This document shows positions 49,270 to 59,318 of a stretch of DNA of 64,000 nucleotides, one piece after another. The position numbers and the translations under genes were made by a program. Source of the DNA: Sulfurimicrobium sp963779055 (GTDB lineage Bacteria; Pseudomonadota; Gammaproteobacteria; Burkholderiales; Sulfuricellaceae); assembly GCA_963779055.1 (NCBI GenBank), contig CAVZWN010000001.1, forward strand, positions 620,001 through 684,000, in the 5' to 3' direction. Numbering within the stretch: the first letter of the stretch is position 1; every line of letters begins with the position of its first letter. Below the pieces are notes generated by a model that was not told the origin of the DNA, made no database searches, and worked only from the letters and a program-made list of their open reading frames with translations.

Positions 49270-51228
49270 ATGACCCTGTTTCGTCAGTTGATCATCATCA
49301 TTACCACTTTATTCCTGGTGGTATTTCTGGGAACTTTCATTGTCAGCGTCAACAACACCCGGACGTTCCTCTCCAGCCAGCTACAATCGCATGCCCAGGA
49401 TGCTGCAACCTCGCTGGGCCTGTCCTTGTCGCCCCACGCAGCCGACAACGATCTGATCACGATGACATCCATGGTGGATGCCATGTTCGACAGCGGCTAC
49501 TATCGTGACATTCTCGTTGTTGACATCAATGGCAAGCCCTTGATCGAACGTAAACTCCCGGTCGCCATTGAAGAGGTGCCCCAGTGGTTCATCAATCTGG
49601 TGCCCCTTGAAACTCCTCTGGGAGAAGCTTTGCTCATGGCCGGCTGGCAACAGGCTGGAATGGTTAATGTGCGCAGTAATCCGGGCATCGCCTATGCCAA
49701 GTTATGGCGCGACAGCATCGGTATGTTCTGGTGGCTTTTTGTTGCCGCCATTATTACGCTCGGCCTGGGCTGGGTCATTCTGAAAATCGTGCTGCGCCCT
49801 CTTCGCAACCTGGAAATACAGGCAGAAGCCATCTGCCGGCGAGAATACCCGGTGCAGAAAAAAATGCCCTGGACACGCGAACTGCGCAGCTTTGTCCTGG
49901 CCATGAACCGCATGGTCACCAAGGTCAAGGAAATGTTCGAGGAACAAGCCCGCGCCATGGAAAAAATGCGTGCGCAAGCCTACATGGATCCGGTTACTGG
50001 TCTCGGCAACCGGCGCCATCTTGAGTCACAGATGCAAAACCTGATCAATAACCCGGAGCTATTTGCGGGCGGCGCACTATTTCTGCTGGAACTCAGAGGG
50101 TTCAAGGAATACAACGACCGGCGCGGCTATCAAGCCGGGGATGATCTCCTTCGGCAGACGACAATACTGCTGTCCAGCATCAGCAGCCTGCACCCCGACA
50201 GTTTCTGCGCGCGTCTTGGCGGAGCCGACTTTGCCATGGCTATTCCCCATATTGATGCAACTGAAGCAGGCGTAATCGGAAAACAGCTGTCAGAATCCTT
50301 GCACCATCTCTATGAAGGCGGCATGACGGATTCCAAGGAAGTCGGCAATATTGGCATCGCGCTCTACCGTGGGCAGGATTCGGTCTCCAATTTCCTGAGT
50401 GAAGCAGACCTGGCATTGCGAACGGCTCAGGCACAGGGCGACAATGCCTGGCATCTGGAAAAACCCGAACAAAGCGCACAGACTGAAATAGCAGGCGCTC
50501 AAAACTGGTCTGTATTTCTTAATGAAATCATCGCCAATCGGCGCATTACCCTGCTCTTTCAACCTGTGAAGGGCTGCGTTTCAGAAAATATCCTGCACTA
50601 TGAAGTTTTGTTGCGGTTAGTGGGAAGCAACGACCAACTGTTCAGCGCAGGTATGTTCATGCCTTACGTCAATCGGCTCGGCCTGCACCGTGAAATAGAC
50701 CGGTTGGTGGTAAGCGAAATTCTGGAGCGCATGAAGTCTGATCGTGCCAGAGACATCCCTGCCATCGCCATCAATCTCTCGCCGGAATCCGCCCATGACG
50801 CTGCATTTGCCAACTGGCTTTATGAAGAACTCCAGAAAAACCCTGATATCGCCAGCAAACTCATTTTCGAGGTGACCGAGTTTGGCGCCACAAAAAACCT
50901 TGCCTCCATACGCAGCCTGATCGACAAGGTAAGCCTTGCCGGCGCCAAATTTTCCCTCGATCACTTCGGCAGAGGATTCAGTTCATTCGGCTATCTGAGC
51001 AGCCTGAAAATTCATTATCTGAAAGTGGATGGCAGCTACATTCATGGCATTGACCAGGACAAGGACGACCAGTTCTTTGTCGATGCCGTAAGTAAAATCG
51101 CTCATGGCCTGGATATCGAGGTCATTGCCGAATCCGTGGAAACACGAGAGGAATGGAAAACACTACAGGGGCTTAATGTTTACGGCCTGCAGGGTTACCT
51201 GGTCGGCGAACCAGCTGCGCTGCTATAG
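49270..51228 (+). CDS. lapD: LapD-like inner-membrane c-di-GMP receptor (degenerate GGDEF-EAL)
   Basis: 652 residues: membrane helix (6-27), periplasmic LapD/MoxY-N domain (~28-150), second helix (~152-174), HAMP (~175-230), GGDEF-like (~240-395) and EAL-like domain (~405-650). The cyclase motif reads GGADF and the EAL motif EVLL, and the DDFG motif reads DHFG, so both enzymes should be inactive, as in LapD. W126 (AGWQQAG) sits where Pseudomonas LapD has the Trp that holds LapG. When c-di-GMP binds it should sequester LapG and keep the adhesin on the surface. Confidence 0.93.
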   Translation: MTLFRQLIIIITTLFLVVFLGTFIVSVNNTRTFLSSQLQSHAQDAATSLGLSLSPHAADNDLITMTSMVDAMFDSGYYRDILVVDINGKPLIERKLPVAIEEVPQWFINLVPLETPLGEALLMAGWQQAGMVNVRSNPGIAYAKLWRDSIGMFWWLFVAAIITLGLGWVILKIVLRPLRNLEIQAEAICRREYPVQKKMPWTRELRSFVLAMNRMVTKVKEMFEEQARAMEKMRAQAYMDPVTGLGNRRHLESQMQNLINNPELFAGGALFLLELRGFKEYNDRRGYQAGDDLLRQTTILLSSISSLHPDSFCARLGGADFAMAIPHIDATEAGVIGKQLSESLHHLYEGGMTDSKEVGNIGIALYRGQDSVSNFLSEADLALRTAQAQGDNAWHLEKPEQSAQTEIAGAQNWSVFLNEIIANRRITLLFQPVKGCVSENILHYEVLLRLVGSNDQLFSAGMFMPYVNRLGLHREIDRLVVSEILERMKSDRARDIPAIAINLSPESAHDAAFANWLYEELQKNPDIASKLIFEVTEFGATKNLASIRSLIDKVSLAGAKFSLDHFGRGFSSFGYLSSLKIHYLKVDGSYIHGIDQDKDDQFFVDAVSKIAHGLDIEVIAESVETREEWKTLQGLNVYGLQGYLVGEPAALL

Positions 51229-51315
51229 CCTGAAGCCGGGTACGGTTGAATTTTCAGGGTTTCTCTCTGTGCTATCCGGTGTGTATTGAGAACCGCCTTC
51301 AAGCAGTTGGACACC

Positions 51316-53196
51316 ATGAAAAACGATTTCATCCCGACGAAACAGCCGGCCACAATGAGTACAGGGCAACAACCGTTCCTTGCGCCGGATACGCATGAAC
51401 CCGCTTATCAGCCCACCCCGTTCGACAATCACTTTCTTCAGCTTATAACCAGAGCGATCCAGGGTTGCGCCGAGACCACATTCGATGGCCCGGATCTGGA
51501 ACAGCATTTCACCCAGACGAGCTTCCCCCGGCATTTCGAACGCCTGGCGCTTGTGCTCTATGCACCCGGCCACAACCGCATTCTGGTCAGCCGCCAGGCG
51601 TGTAGCTTCTCCGAGGTTTTTGAAAGGCTGTTGCGGCACCCACGTACGCCGGCACTGGCCAGAGCCCCCTTTCGCCTGCAAGTGGATTTCATACTGGAGC
51701 CCCCCTCCCCGGTTGACTTCTACGGGGTAGGCGCAATGCAGGATGCAGAACGCCATTTCGAGATTGGGATCGATGGCCTGCTGCTCCGCGGACCAGATGA
51801 CAGAATGCATCTTTTCCTGCCCGGCGACGCTTATGTGCGCTCCATCATGGGCATGCGGCAGTTGCGCGATCATCTGTCCGGTGCTCATGGGGAAGATTAC
51901 CTGCGGCAGGCCCGGTTCGAACGTTTCCGCTCGGAAAGCTACATCTCCGGGAAGCATGGCTGGCAGCGGCTGTACCGGGGACACCCGCTGGTAGGCGCGA
52001 TCACGAGAGAAAAGCTCGAACAAGCTGTGGAACTGGCTGTGGGCCACATTCTGCTTACTCAGGAAAAGAGCGGAAAATTTCTCTACTACTACGATGCAGC
52101 CCATGACTCCAGGCGCGATCACGAGCATCCCCGGCGCGACCCCTTCGTTAACCCCTATTACAACATCCTGCGCCATGCGGGCGGAGGACTCACCTGCATT
52201 TACCGCGAAAAATCCTTCTATCGCGGCAACACGCTGGACAGCATACGCCTCGCCATCGGCTATCTGCTGAAACAGGCAAGGACCTACGAGTGCAACGGCC
52301 GCCAGGGCGCCTACATCTACAGCGAAAAGAAATCCAAACTGGGCGGTTCCGGGGTGGCGCTTTATTTGCTCGCGGAATACCAGCGCTTCACGGGGGATAC
52401 GCAATATCAGGAATGGGCGCGCCAGCTGGCCTGGCATTTGCTCAGCCAGATCACCGCCAGCGGGGAGTTCATTTATTACAACATTTACCTCGACAAACCG
52501 GTCACTGAACAGGAAAACCACAACTACTTTTCTTTCTATTATCCCGGCGAAGCCATCTGCGGCCTGGCGAAATACTACCCACTCGCCAGCGCCGATGAAC
52601 AGCGCATCATCATAGACAAACTCCACAATGCACTGGAATTCCTGATTGAGGTCCGCCCCCGCACTCGCGCCCAGCACTACACTGCGGTTCCCTCGGATGC
52701 ATGGCTGATGATGGGCATCAAGGAGTTGTGGGATATCGAGGCCATGCGTAAGCCGAAGTACGCCGAATTCGTATTTTCGGATGCCCTGAAAATGATCAGC
52801 CACATGTACAGGGTTACCGATGCGCCGTATCCAGATTACGCCGGTGCTTTTTATTACACCCATGGCGACTATCCCTATGCGGACGGCGCTCGCTGCGAAG
52901 GACTGCTGGGCGCTTACGAACTTGCGCTCAAGATGGGGAACCACGACATGGCGCATCAGCTCTGGCAGGCGCTGCGTCTGGGGGCCTGGGCTTTATTGCA
53001 TCTGGTAAACAGCGAAGATTCTCTTTACTTCGCTCCGAACCCCGCGGTCAGCCTGGGAGGCATTCGTTTCAAATACACCCGGCAATGGTTCCGCATCGAC
53101 ACCATCCAGCACGTCGCATCATTTTTTGCCAAGCTGCTCCCATACTGGGACAGGGAGGAACAGGACAAGAACCGGGCAAGTCATGAACACACATAA
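51316..53196 (+). CDS. Large protein with AMMECR1-like N-terminus and alpha/alpha-barrel-like C-terminus
   Basis: About 626 residues from ATG 51316 (a TTG at 51286 and ATG at 51355 are alternatives). No signal peptide, so probably cytosolic. Residues ~30-215 (IGIDGLLLRGPDDRMHLFLPGDA, FRSESYISG) look related to AMMECR1-type domains, a weak similarity. Residues ~235-600 are helix pairs with aromatic-rich loops (KFLYYYDAAHD, NPYYNILRHAGGGL, NYFSFYYPGEAI), typical of (alpha/alpha)6 barrel carbohydrate-active or epimerase-like enzymes. It starts 88 bp behind lapD and overlaps the MurF-like gene by 14 bp, so it belongs to the polymer operon. Substrate unknown. Confidence 0.7.
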   Translation: MKNDFIPTKQPATMSTGQQPFLAPDTHEPAYQPTPFDNHFLQLITRAIQGCAETTFDGPDLEQHFTQTSFPRHFERLALVLYAPGHNRILVSRQACSFSEVFERLLRHPRTPALARAPFRLQVDFILEPPSPVDFYGVGAMQDAERHFEIGIDGLLLRGPDDRMHLFLPGDAYVRSIMGMRQLRDHLSGAHGEDYLRQARFERFRSESYISGKHGWQRLYRGHPLVGAITREKLEQAVELAVGHILLTQEKSGKFLYYYDAAHDSRRDHEHPRRDPFVNPYYNILRHAGGGLTCIYREKSFYRGNTLDSIRLAIGYLLKQARTYECNGRQGAYIYSEKKSKLGGSGVALYLLAEYQRFTGDTQYQEWARQLAWHLLSQITASGEFIYYNIYLDKPVTEQENHNYFSFYYPGEAICGLAKYYPLASADEQRIIIDKLHNALEFLIEVRPRTRAQHYTAVPSDAWLMMGIKELWDIEAMRKPKYAEFVFSDALKMISHMYRVTDAPYPDYAGAFYYTHGDYPYADGARCEGLLGAYELALKMGNHDMAHQLWQALRLGAWALLHLVNSEDSLYFAPNPAVSLGGIRFKYTRQWFRIDTIQHVASFFAKLLPYWDREEQDKNRASHEHT

Positions 53197-54784
53197 CAAC
53201 TCATATCCGGATGGTAAAGGCTCGATCACACTGAGCTCATCCGAAATCGCACAACTGACAGGAGGCACCTGGGAGGGCCTGGGTAGCGAAACGGCTTTCA
53301 GTGGCGCCTCAGTGGGCGAAGCGCAAGGCGCTGCAGGCGAGATATATTTCGCCCTGAGCAAAGAACACTGGGCGCCATCCAGGCTGGCAACGCTACAGGC
53401 AGAAGGTGTAATTGCCGCAGCGGTTCCCCGCCATGCGCAGATTGCATCAGCACCTGTAGCGCTGCTGCGCGTTGACGACCCGCGCGAAGCACTGCGCATC
53501 GTTGCGCAGGAAAACGCCAGACGTGCCAAGGCCAGGCGGATTCTGGTTACCGGCACTGAAGGCAAAACCGGGCTGAAGTTCATGCTCCACCACATCATGA
53601 GCCGCCAGTTGCCGTGCCATGCCGTTCTCAACAGTGCGAACCTGCATGTTCCGATCTGGCGCAGCATGGCGTCCATTCACCGCGAAGACGAATACGCCAT
53701 CATCGAGGTATCCGTCGCCCAGCCCAACCGGGGATGGCAGCGCAGCAAGATCATCCGCCCCCACCTGTGTGTCATCACCAACATCAGCCCGCAACACACC
53801 ATCTACCACGGCACCATGGATCGCCTGATCCGCCACAAGGCCGAATCGGTCACCTCGCTCCTGCCCGGCGGGGTTTGTTTCATCAATGCCGACAACGATT
53901 ATTATCTTGACCTGAAGGATGCCATCCAGCGCATCAGGTCCATCCCTGTCTTATCCTTCGGTTCCAGTCCATGGTGCGAAGGGTATCTGCTCAGCTCAAA
54001 CTTCGTCCTTCACAAAGGCGGCTGGCAGGTTCAGGCGCGGATATTCGGCCGCTCGGTCAATTATTTTGTCAGCATGGTAAACAGCTACGCACCGCTGGCC
54101 AGTGTTTCGGCACTGACCATAGCCGCCTATCTCGGGCTGGACATGGATCAGGCCTGCGCCAGTCTGGGTGACTACAGCCCCTTCGAAACTGCCGGGCGCA
54201 TCGTCAACCTGCCGGTTGCAGGCGGTGAATTCACCCTGTTCGACCACAGCCTGCGCGGCTCCCTTGCGGGCTTCCGCTCCGCCTTCGACGATCTGGAACG
54301 GATTGCAGGGAAACGCAGGGTGCGCATGGTGCTGGGTGCAATCCGGGATCTCGGCGAGCACGAGCGCGAACCGGTCCACCGGCAACTGGCCGCACTCATC
54401 AACCCGGAGCGCGTTGAAAAAATCTATACGGCCGGCGACGAGATGCGCATCGTGCGGGAGGCATACAGCGAACCATCGCAACTCGGCCCCCATGGCGATA
54501 CCTGGGAGGAAATCACGGAGGAGTTGTTCGGCGACATCCGCCCCGGAGATGTGGTGATCGTCAAGGGCCACCACCGGGTCTGGCTTTCCCTGCTGGTGGA
54601 AGCCATGGAAAATCGCTTCCGGACGGAACAGGGCACACGCCACCGCAGCTTCTCCCGCGGCAGAGGCATCGCCGCTGCTTGCACAGCAAACAATGCGGAC
54701 CCTGATCGCCGGCGGGGATGTCATGCTTTCGCGCGATGTTCCGGGGCTCCTCGCTTCAGCCGGCATGGACTCGGCCTTCCGTGA
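53183..54784 (+). CDS. MurF/CapB-like Mur ligase family amide ligase
   Basis: ATP-dependent acid-amino ligase of the Mur fold. 533 residues from ATG 53183. The N-terminal domain resembles MurF (SSSEIAQLTGGTWEG, GEIYFALSKEHWAPS), the central ATPase has P-loop VTGTEGKTGLKF (about 122-133; GTEGKT in place of GTNGKT/GDNGKT) and VVIT-like VITNISPQHTIYHGT, and the C-terminal domain has VLGAIRDLGEHE. It is not the housekeeping MurF, because no murein genes are near. The last ~35 residues are Arg-rich and overlap the next gene by 92 bp; the domain would naturally end at about VVIVKGHHRVWLSLLVEAM. A frameshift in the tail is possible. Confidence 0.85.
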   Translation: MNTHNNSYPDGKGSITLSSSEIAQLTGGTWEGLGSETAFSGASVGEAQGAAGEIYFALSKEHWAPSRLATLQAEGVIAAAVPRHAQIASAPVALLRVDDPREALRIVAQENARRAKARRILVTGTEGKTGLKFMLHHIMSRQLPCHAVLNSANLHVPIWRSMASIHREDEYAIIEVSVAQPNRGWQRSKIIRPHLCVITNISPQHTIYHGTMDRLIRHKAESVTSLLPGGVCFINADNDYYLDLKDAIQRIRSIPVLSFGSSPWCEGYLLSSNFVLHKGGWQVQARIFGRSVNYFVSMVNSYAPLASVSALTIAAYLGLDMDQACASLGDYSPFETAGRIVNLPVAGGEFTLFDHSLRGSLAGFRSAFDDLERIAGKRRVRMVLGAIRDLGEHEREPVHRQLAALINPERVEKIYTAGDEMRIVREAYSEPSQLGPHGDTWEEITEELFGDIRPGDVVIVKGHHRVWLSLLVEAMENRFRTEQGTRHRSFSRGRGIAAACTANNADPDRRRGCHAFARCSGAPRFSRHGLGLP

Positions 54785-57700
54785 AATCCGGCCCTTGCTC
54801 GAACGCGCGGATATCGCGCTGGCCAACCTGGAATGCGTCATCAGCGGCAAGGGCGATTTTTTCGACAAGGGGGAAGGACGGCCCTACTATTACCGCTGTC
54901 CGCCAAACAGTGTAAACACGCTGGTGGCGAGCGGCTTTTCCATCCTGACCACCGCCAACAACCACGCCATGGACTTCGGCCCGGAAGCACTGGCAGACCA
55001 GGCTCGCATCCTTGCCGAGGCCGGCCTTGCCAGCGCCGGTTCAGGCCCCGATGCGGAAAGCGCCGCCCAGCCCATATTCCTGAAAGCGGGCGGTCTGGTG
55101 GTAGCCGTGGTCTCTTTTGCCACGGACTTGCCGCTTCAAGCTGCTGACGCAGAGCGCTGTGGCATCTTTCACGTCAGTCTCGACCGTGAGGCTGTCAGCC
55201 GGCTGCGGCCAGTCATCGAAACGGCGCGGCAAGGCGCGGATCTGATCATCGCCTCGCCCCATTGGGGTGAAAACTGGTCGCAACACCCATCTGAAGATAT
55301 CAGGAGACTGGCCTGGGCTTTGGTCGATCTTGGCGTGGATGCCGTGCTGGGCCATTCGGCGCATATTCCGCAGGGCATCGAAGTATATCGTGGCCGCCCG
55401 ATCGTGTATGACATGGGCTCCCTGCTTTTTGACCGGGTGCAGCAGGACCGGATGCGGCATTCTGCACTTTTCGAACTGACATTCGGAGACCAGGGCATAG
55501 AACGCCTGCGCATTTACCCTGTGGAGCTGGAGCCCGGAGCAGTTCGCCCCGCCAGCGATGCAGAAGGTAGCGAAACCCTTCAATTGATCGAGGAACTGAG
55601 CCGGAAACTCGACCCGGCTGTCGAATTTCATAACGACGGCCAGGCGCTTGAGCTGCGGCTGCCCCCCCTGGGTTTGGCCAAACACAAATCCTGTCCAGGC
55701 ACGATATTCGACAGAAACACCATACACCACGTGGAACCGGATAATCCCGCGCTCGGAAAAACGAATGTTTTCTATTCTGCCCCGCCCGAGAACCTTGACC
55801 CCGGCTGCCGCATTGACCTTGGCGGGGGTCTGGAAGTTCTCGGCGCGAGGTTTCCAGAGCAGGCGCGTGCCGGGGCTGGTTTCGCACTCGAAGTGTATTT
55901 CCGCTACCCGGAAACGGAAGGCAGAAGGTGGCGCGCCTCGCTCCTTGGCATCAACCCCTTATCAGGCGAAGAGTTCCGCTACCGCCACCCGGTCGCGGAG
56001 GGCATGTGGGTGTCACAGAATTGGCATGATGCAAGCATCATCTGCGACCGTGTCGTAGTGCGCCCACCGTCTGACCTCGCAGCCGCGCGATACGATCTGT
56101 ACTGGAATCTGGTCGATGCCGATACAGGAAAACTGCGCAAAATCGACAGCAATGACCCGCGTGTCAGAGACAACTGGCTGCGTCTTGGCTCTATCCATCT
56201 CGTTGCAGACGGGTCGCGCATGGTCGCGTGGATACCCCCCGCTGCGACGACCAACATACCGGCACTCACTCAGAGCAAATCCGTTACAAACAATGAGGGA
56301 GACACCTCGCCTCCTCCGCACTGGCAAGCCGAGACTGACGCCATGGCAGGCCTGCGGCGGCTTTCACTGGACGACCTGCCCCGCTACAAGGCAGCACTGG
56401 CAGAATCCAGGCGAACCACCTGGCAGCATTACTTCCCATTCCTTTATCTGTTTTCCATTACGGCGAAAACTGAACACATCTGGATCGCAGAGGAAGGTGG
56501 CTCGCTGTGCCTGTATCGCCGCAACCTGACGGCAAACGGACCCAGGCTTTATCTGGCATCGCTACCCCTGCCGATGAACATGGCAGTACTGAAAAATTGC
56601 CTGGAACGGGTCCGGCAACACAACCGGAGTCAGGACGCCAGCATCTACTGGGTTGACGAAGAGGATCTGACGGTATTGAAAGGGCTGGGGGACATTACCA
56701 TGACACCCTACAACCCGGACTACCTTTACGACCCCAAGGCCTATCATTCCCTGACGGGCGGAGAAATGACCCGGCTCAGGAGGAATCTGGCGCATTTGCA
56801 TAAATGGAATGACGTTGAGTTGAGAGCTTATACCCAGAACGATCTGGCTGATTGCCTTGCGCTTCTGGATGAATGGACCGAGCTGCAGAAGGACAAGCAT
56901 GAAAAAATTCTTTACCAGCGTTATACCCAGGATTGCCTGAAGCTTGCTGACCAATTCGCCCCTGAAGACCTGTTTGGCAGGGTAGCCCTGATTAATGGAA
57001 AAATCCGCTCCTTTGGTTTTGGGGGAGAAATGTACCCGGGACTCGGAAATTTCTTCATTGCCTATTCCGATCACCATATTAAGGGGCTCAATTACTTCAT
57101 GGTCACTCAGTTGATGCTGACGATGCAGGACCACGGCCTTGTCAACGGCGGCATCGCCAACACGCCTGGATTGAAGTACGCCAAGGAGACACTTTGTCCG
57201 GTGGGAATGCACAATTCCTACCGGGTAAAAATTGGACCCGCCGCAAAGATCTTTCAGGCAGATGCCCCTGACTGCCCGCCGAACACAAGGACTCAGATCG
57301 CTTCTACCGGAAAACCGGTGCACATCGGGCAGCACAAATCCGACCCAGAACGCCAGGCAAGCCCGCAGGGAAACACCTTAATCGGACTGCGAAGACTTTC
57401 CATGGAAGACCTGTCACGCTACAAGGCAGCCCTGGAACAGTCTGGCGGAATGAGCTGGCCACAGTATTTCCCTTTCCTTTATCTGTATGAAGCCACAGCC
57501 AAAACCGAGGAATTTCTGATTGGCGAAGAAAGCGGGTCGCTCTGCATTTACCGGCGGAACCTTACAGCCAAGGGGCCGATGCTTTATCTTGCCTTTCTTC
57601 CCATGCCGATGAACATGGCAGTACTGGAAAGCTGTCTGGCAAGAATTCGAGAACACAACAATAGCCCAGATGCCATGATTTATTGGGTAGGCGAGGAGGA

Positions 57701-59318
57701 GTTGGCCTCCATTTCCAGCTTGCGAAACACCAAAGCAACACCTTTGCACCAAGAGTACATTTATGCCCCGGAAAATTTCAGATCCCTTCGCGGCAATAAA
57801 AAATCAAACTTCCGGAAAAACGTGTCGTTAATACAAATGCGCGATGACGTGGAATGGCGGCCCTATACAACGGATGACTTGGCTGAGTGCCTGATGCTAA
57901 TGGATGAATGGGCCGAATTACAGAAGGAGAAGCACGAGAAAGTACTTTACCAGCGCTATTCCCATAATTGCCTCAAGTTTGCCCACCATTTTGAATCCAG
58001 GGATTTATTCGGACAGGTTTTTCTTGTAGGTGAAAAAATCCGCGCATTTGGCTTTGGTGGCGAAATGCGCCCAGGCATTGCCAATGTGTTTGTTGGCTAC
58101 GCTGACCATCGCATCACAGGCCTTCATCAGTTCATGTATTACCAGTTATTGCTTGCCATGGACGGCTATGAACTTGCTAATGCAGGGCATGCGGATACGC
58201 CCGGAATCCAATTTGCGAAAGACCACATGCGCCCGGTATCGATGCATGGCATTTACCGCGTTAGCGCCAGTGCCGGCTCTCTGACCGGGAATATCCCTGA
58301 AGCGCTTCCAGAAAATGGCTCGATTCCCGAAAAATTCGGCAACGAACTGAGTGGAAAACTCGAGAAAACAACCGGCAGCATCGATACCAGCATCTATATC
58401 GCAGCGGCAAAAGAACTCAATCTCAGCATCGAGATCATCCGGCAAACCGCACCTTCGCTTTGCCGGATTTCGAATGGTCAGAAACACCTGCTGATTGAGG
58501 CAAATGCACTCAGCCTGACCAGTACCGTGCATCGTCGCCTGGCGTATGACAAATTCCTTACGCTCGAACTCCTCGAACAAGCCGGGGTTCCCTGCCCCAA
58601 GGCAAAACTGTTCCGTGTCGGCAAGGAACAGGAGATCCTGCAATATGCTGCAACCAATCGTCCAGTTGTTGTCAAACCTAAAACCGGCTCTTTCGGACGC
58701 GGCGTTTGCGTCAACCCGCAGGATGACAAAAGCGTGCTTGAAGCAGTACGCGAGATCCGCAAAATGAAGCGCGACTTCGTCCAGGTAGAAAGCTTTATCG
58801 AGGGATACGACTACCGGGTCATGCTTTACGATGCTGAAGTCATCGGGATAACGAAATGGATTCCCCCCCATGTGATCGGGGATGGCACAAGGACACTCAA
58901 GGAATTGATCGAGGCGAGAAACGCCTACCGGAAGTACTACACCCTCTCTGAAATTGTGGTTGATGAAGAGGAGATCATGAGACAGGGCTTTGATTACGCA
59001 TCTGTATTACCCGAAGGCGTGAGTTGCGGCCTGAACCGCAATTCCAGCTATCTCGTCGGGGGTGAAACCACACGGATAGACCCCGCCTTGATCCATCCCG
59101 ACAATCTGGAGGCGTGCCGTCGCGCAGCAGATGCGACCTACATCAATTTCAGCGGCATCGACCTGATCAGCAAGGACATCAGCGTTTCCTACCGGGAAAA
59201 CGGAGCTGCGATCAACGAAATCAACACCTGCCCCAATATCTTTGTTCATTACTTTGCCGACATGGGCGAGGATGCGAGAGAAGCCAGGCGGATCCTGCAA
59301 AAGTATTTTGGCTTATGA
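54693..59318 (+). CDS. 1541-residue fusion: CapA-like metallophosphatase, beta domain, two LPG-synthase/GNAT-like domains, CphA-like ATP-grasp
   Basis: Domain order: CapA/PgsA-like domain 1-~320 (GGDVML, NLECVI, TTANNHAMDFG, SPHWGE, GHSAHIPQGIE); a beta-sandwich-like part ~355-510; GNAT/DUF2156 domain A ~550-848; homologous domain B ~897-1195 (both with LYLASLPLPMNMAVL-type, LQKDKHEKILYQRYT-type and FGFGGEM motifs); ATP-grasp ~1230-1541 (VVVKPKTGSFGRGV, FIEGYDYRVMLYD, INEINTCPNIF) most like that of cyanophycin synthetase. There is no signal peptide or membrane helix, so unlike normal CapA it should be cytosolic. Such a set suggests stepwise, partly tRNA-dependent amide bond formation. The ATG has no clear ribosome site and lies inside the MurF-like gene. 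Confidence 0.82.
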   Translation: MRTLIAGGDVMLSRDVPGLLASAGMDSAFREIRPLLERADIALANLECVISGKGDFFDKGEGRPYYYRCPPNSVNTLVASGFSILTTANNHAMDFGPEALADQARILAEAGLASAGSGPDAESAAQPIFLKAGGLVVAVVSFATDLPLQAADAERCGIFHVSLDREAVSRLRPVIETARQGADLIIASPHWGENWSQHPSEDIRRLAWALVDLGVDAVLGHSAHIPQGIEVYRGRPIVYDMGSLLFDRVQQDRMRHSALFELTFGDQGIERLRIYPVELEPGAVRPASDAEGSETLQLIEELSRKLDPAVEFHNDGQALELRLPPLGLAKHKSCPGTIFDRNTIHHVEPDNPALGKTNVFYSAPPENLDPGCRIDLGGGLEVLGARFPEQARAGAGFALEVYFRYPETEGRRWRASLLGINPLSGEEFRYRHPVAEGMWVSQNWHDASIICDRVVVRPPSDLAAARYDLYWNLVDADTGKLRKIDSNDPRVRDNWLRLGSIHLVADGSRMVAWIPPAATTNIPALTQSKSVTNNEGDTSPPPHWQAETDAMAGLRRLSLDDLPRYKAALAESRRTTWQHYFPFLYLFSITAKTEHIWIAEEGGSLCLYRRNLTANGPRLYLASLPLPMNMAVLKNCLERVRQHNRSQDASIYWVDEEDLTVLKGLGDITMTPYNPDYLYDPKAYHSLTGGEMTRLRRNLAHLHKWNDVELRAYTQNDLADCLALLDEWTELQKDKHEKILYQRYTQDCLKLADQFAPEDLFGRVALINGKIRSFGFGGEMYPGLGNFFIAYSDHHIKGLNYFMVTQLMLTMQDHGLVNGGIANTPGLKYAKETLCPVGMHNSYRVKIGPAAKIFQADAPDCPPNTRTQIASTGKPVHIGQHKSDPERQASPQGNTLIGLRRLSMEDLSRYKAALEQSGGMSWPQYFPFLYLYEATAKTEEFLIGEESGSLCIYRRNLTAKGPMLYLAFLPMPMNMAVLESCLARIREHNNSPDAMIYWVGEEELASISSLRNTKATPLHQEYIYAPENFRSLRGNKKSNFRKNVSLIQMRDDVEWRPYTTDDLAECLMLMDEWAELQKEKHEKVLYQRYSHNCLKFAHHFESRDLFGQVFLVGEKIRAFGFGGEMRPGIANVFVGYADHRITGLHQFMYYQLLLAMDGYELANAGHADTPGIQFAKDHMRPVSMHGIYRVSASAGSLTGNIPEALPENGSIPEKFGNELSGKLEKTTGSIDTSIYIAAAKELNLSIEIIRQTAPSLCRISNGQKHLLIEANALSLTSTVHRRLAYDKFLTLELLEQAGVPCPKAKLFRVGKEQEILQYAATNRPVVVKPKTGSFGRGVCVNPQDDKSVLEAVREIRKMKRDFVQVESFIEGYDYRVMLYDAEVIGITKWIPPHVIGDGTRTLKELIEARNAYRKYYTLSEIVVDEEEIMRQGFDYASVLPEGVSCGLNRNSSYLVGGETTRIDPALIHPDNLEACRRAADATYINFSGIDLISKDISVSYRENGAAINEINTCPNIFVHYFADMGEDAREARRILQKYFGL

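Noticed and set aside
51223..52956. 577-codon minus-strand reading frame opposite the alpha/alpha-barrel gene
   Set aside because: Antisense of a gene with operon overlap and a coherent fold; the minus-strand product has no recognisable motif.
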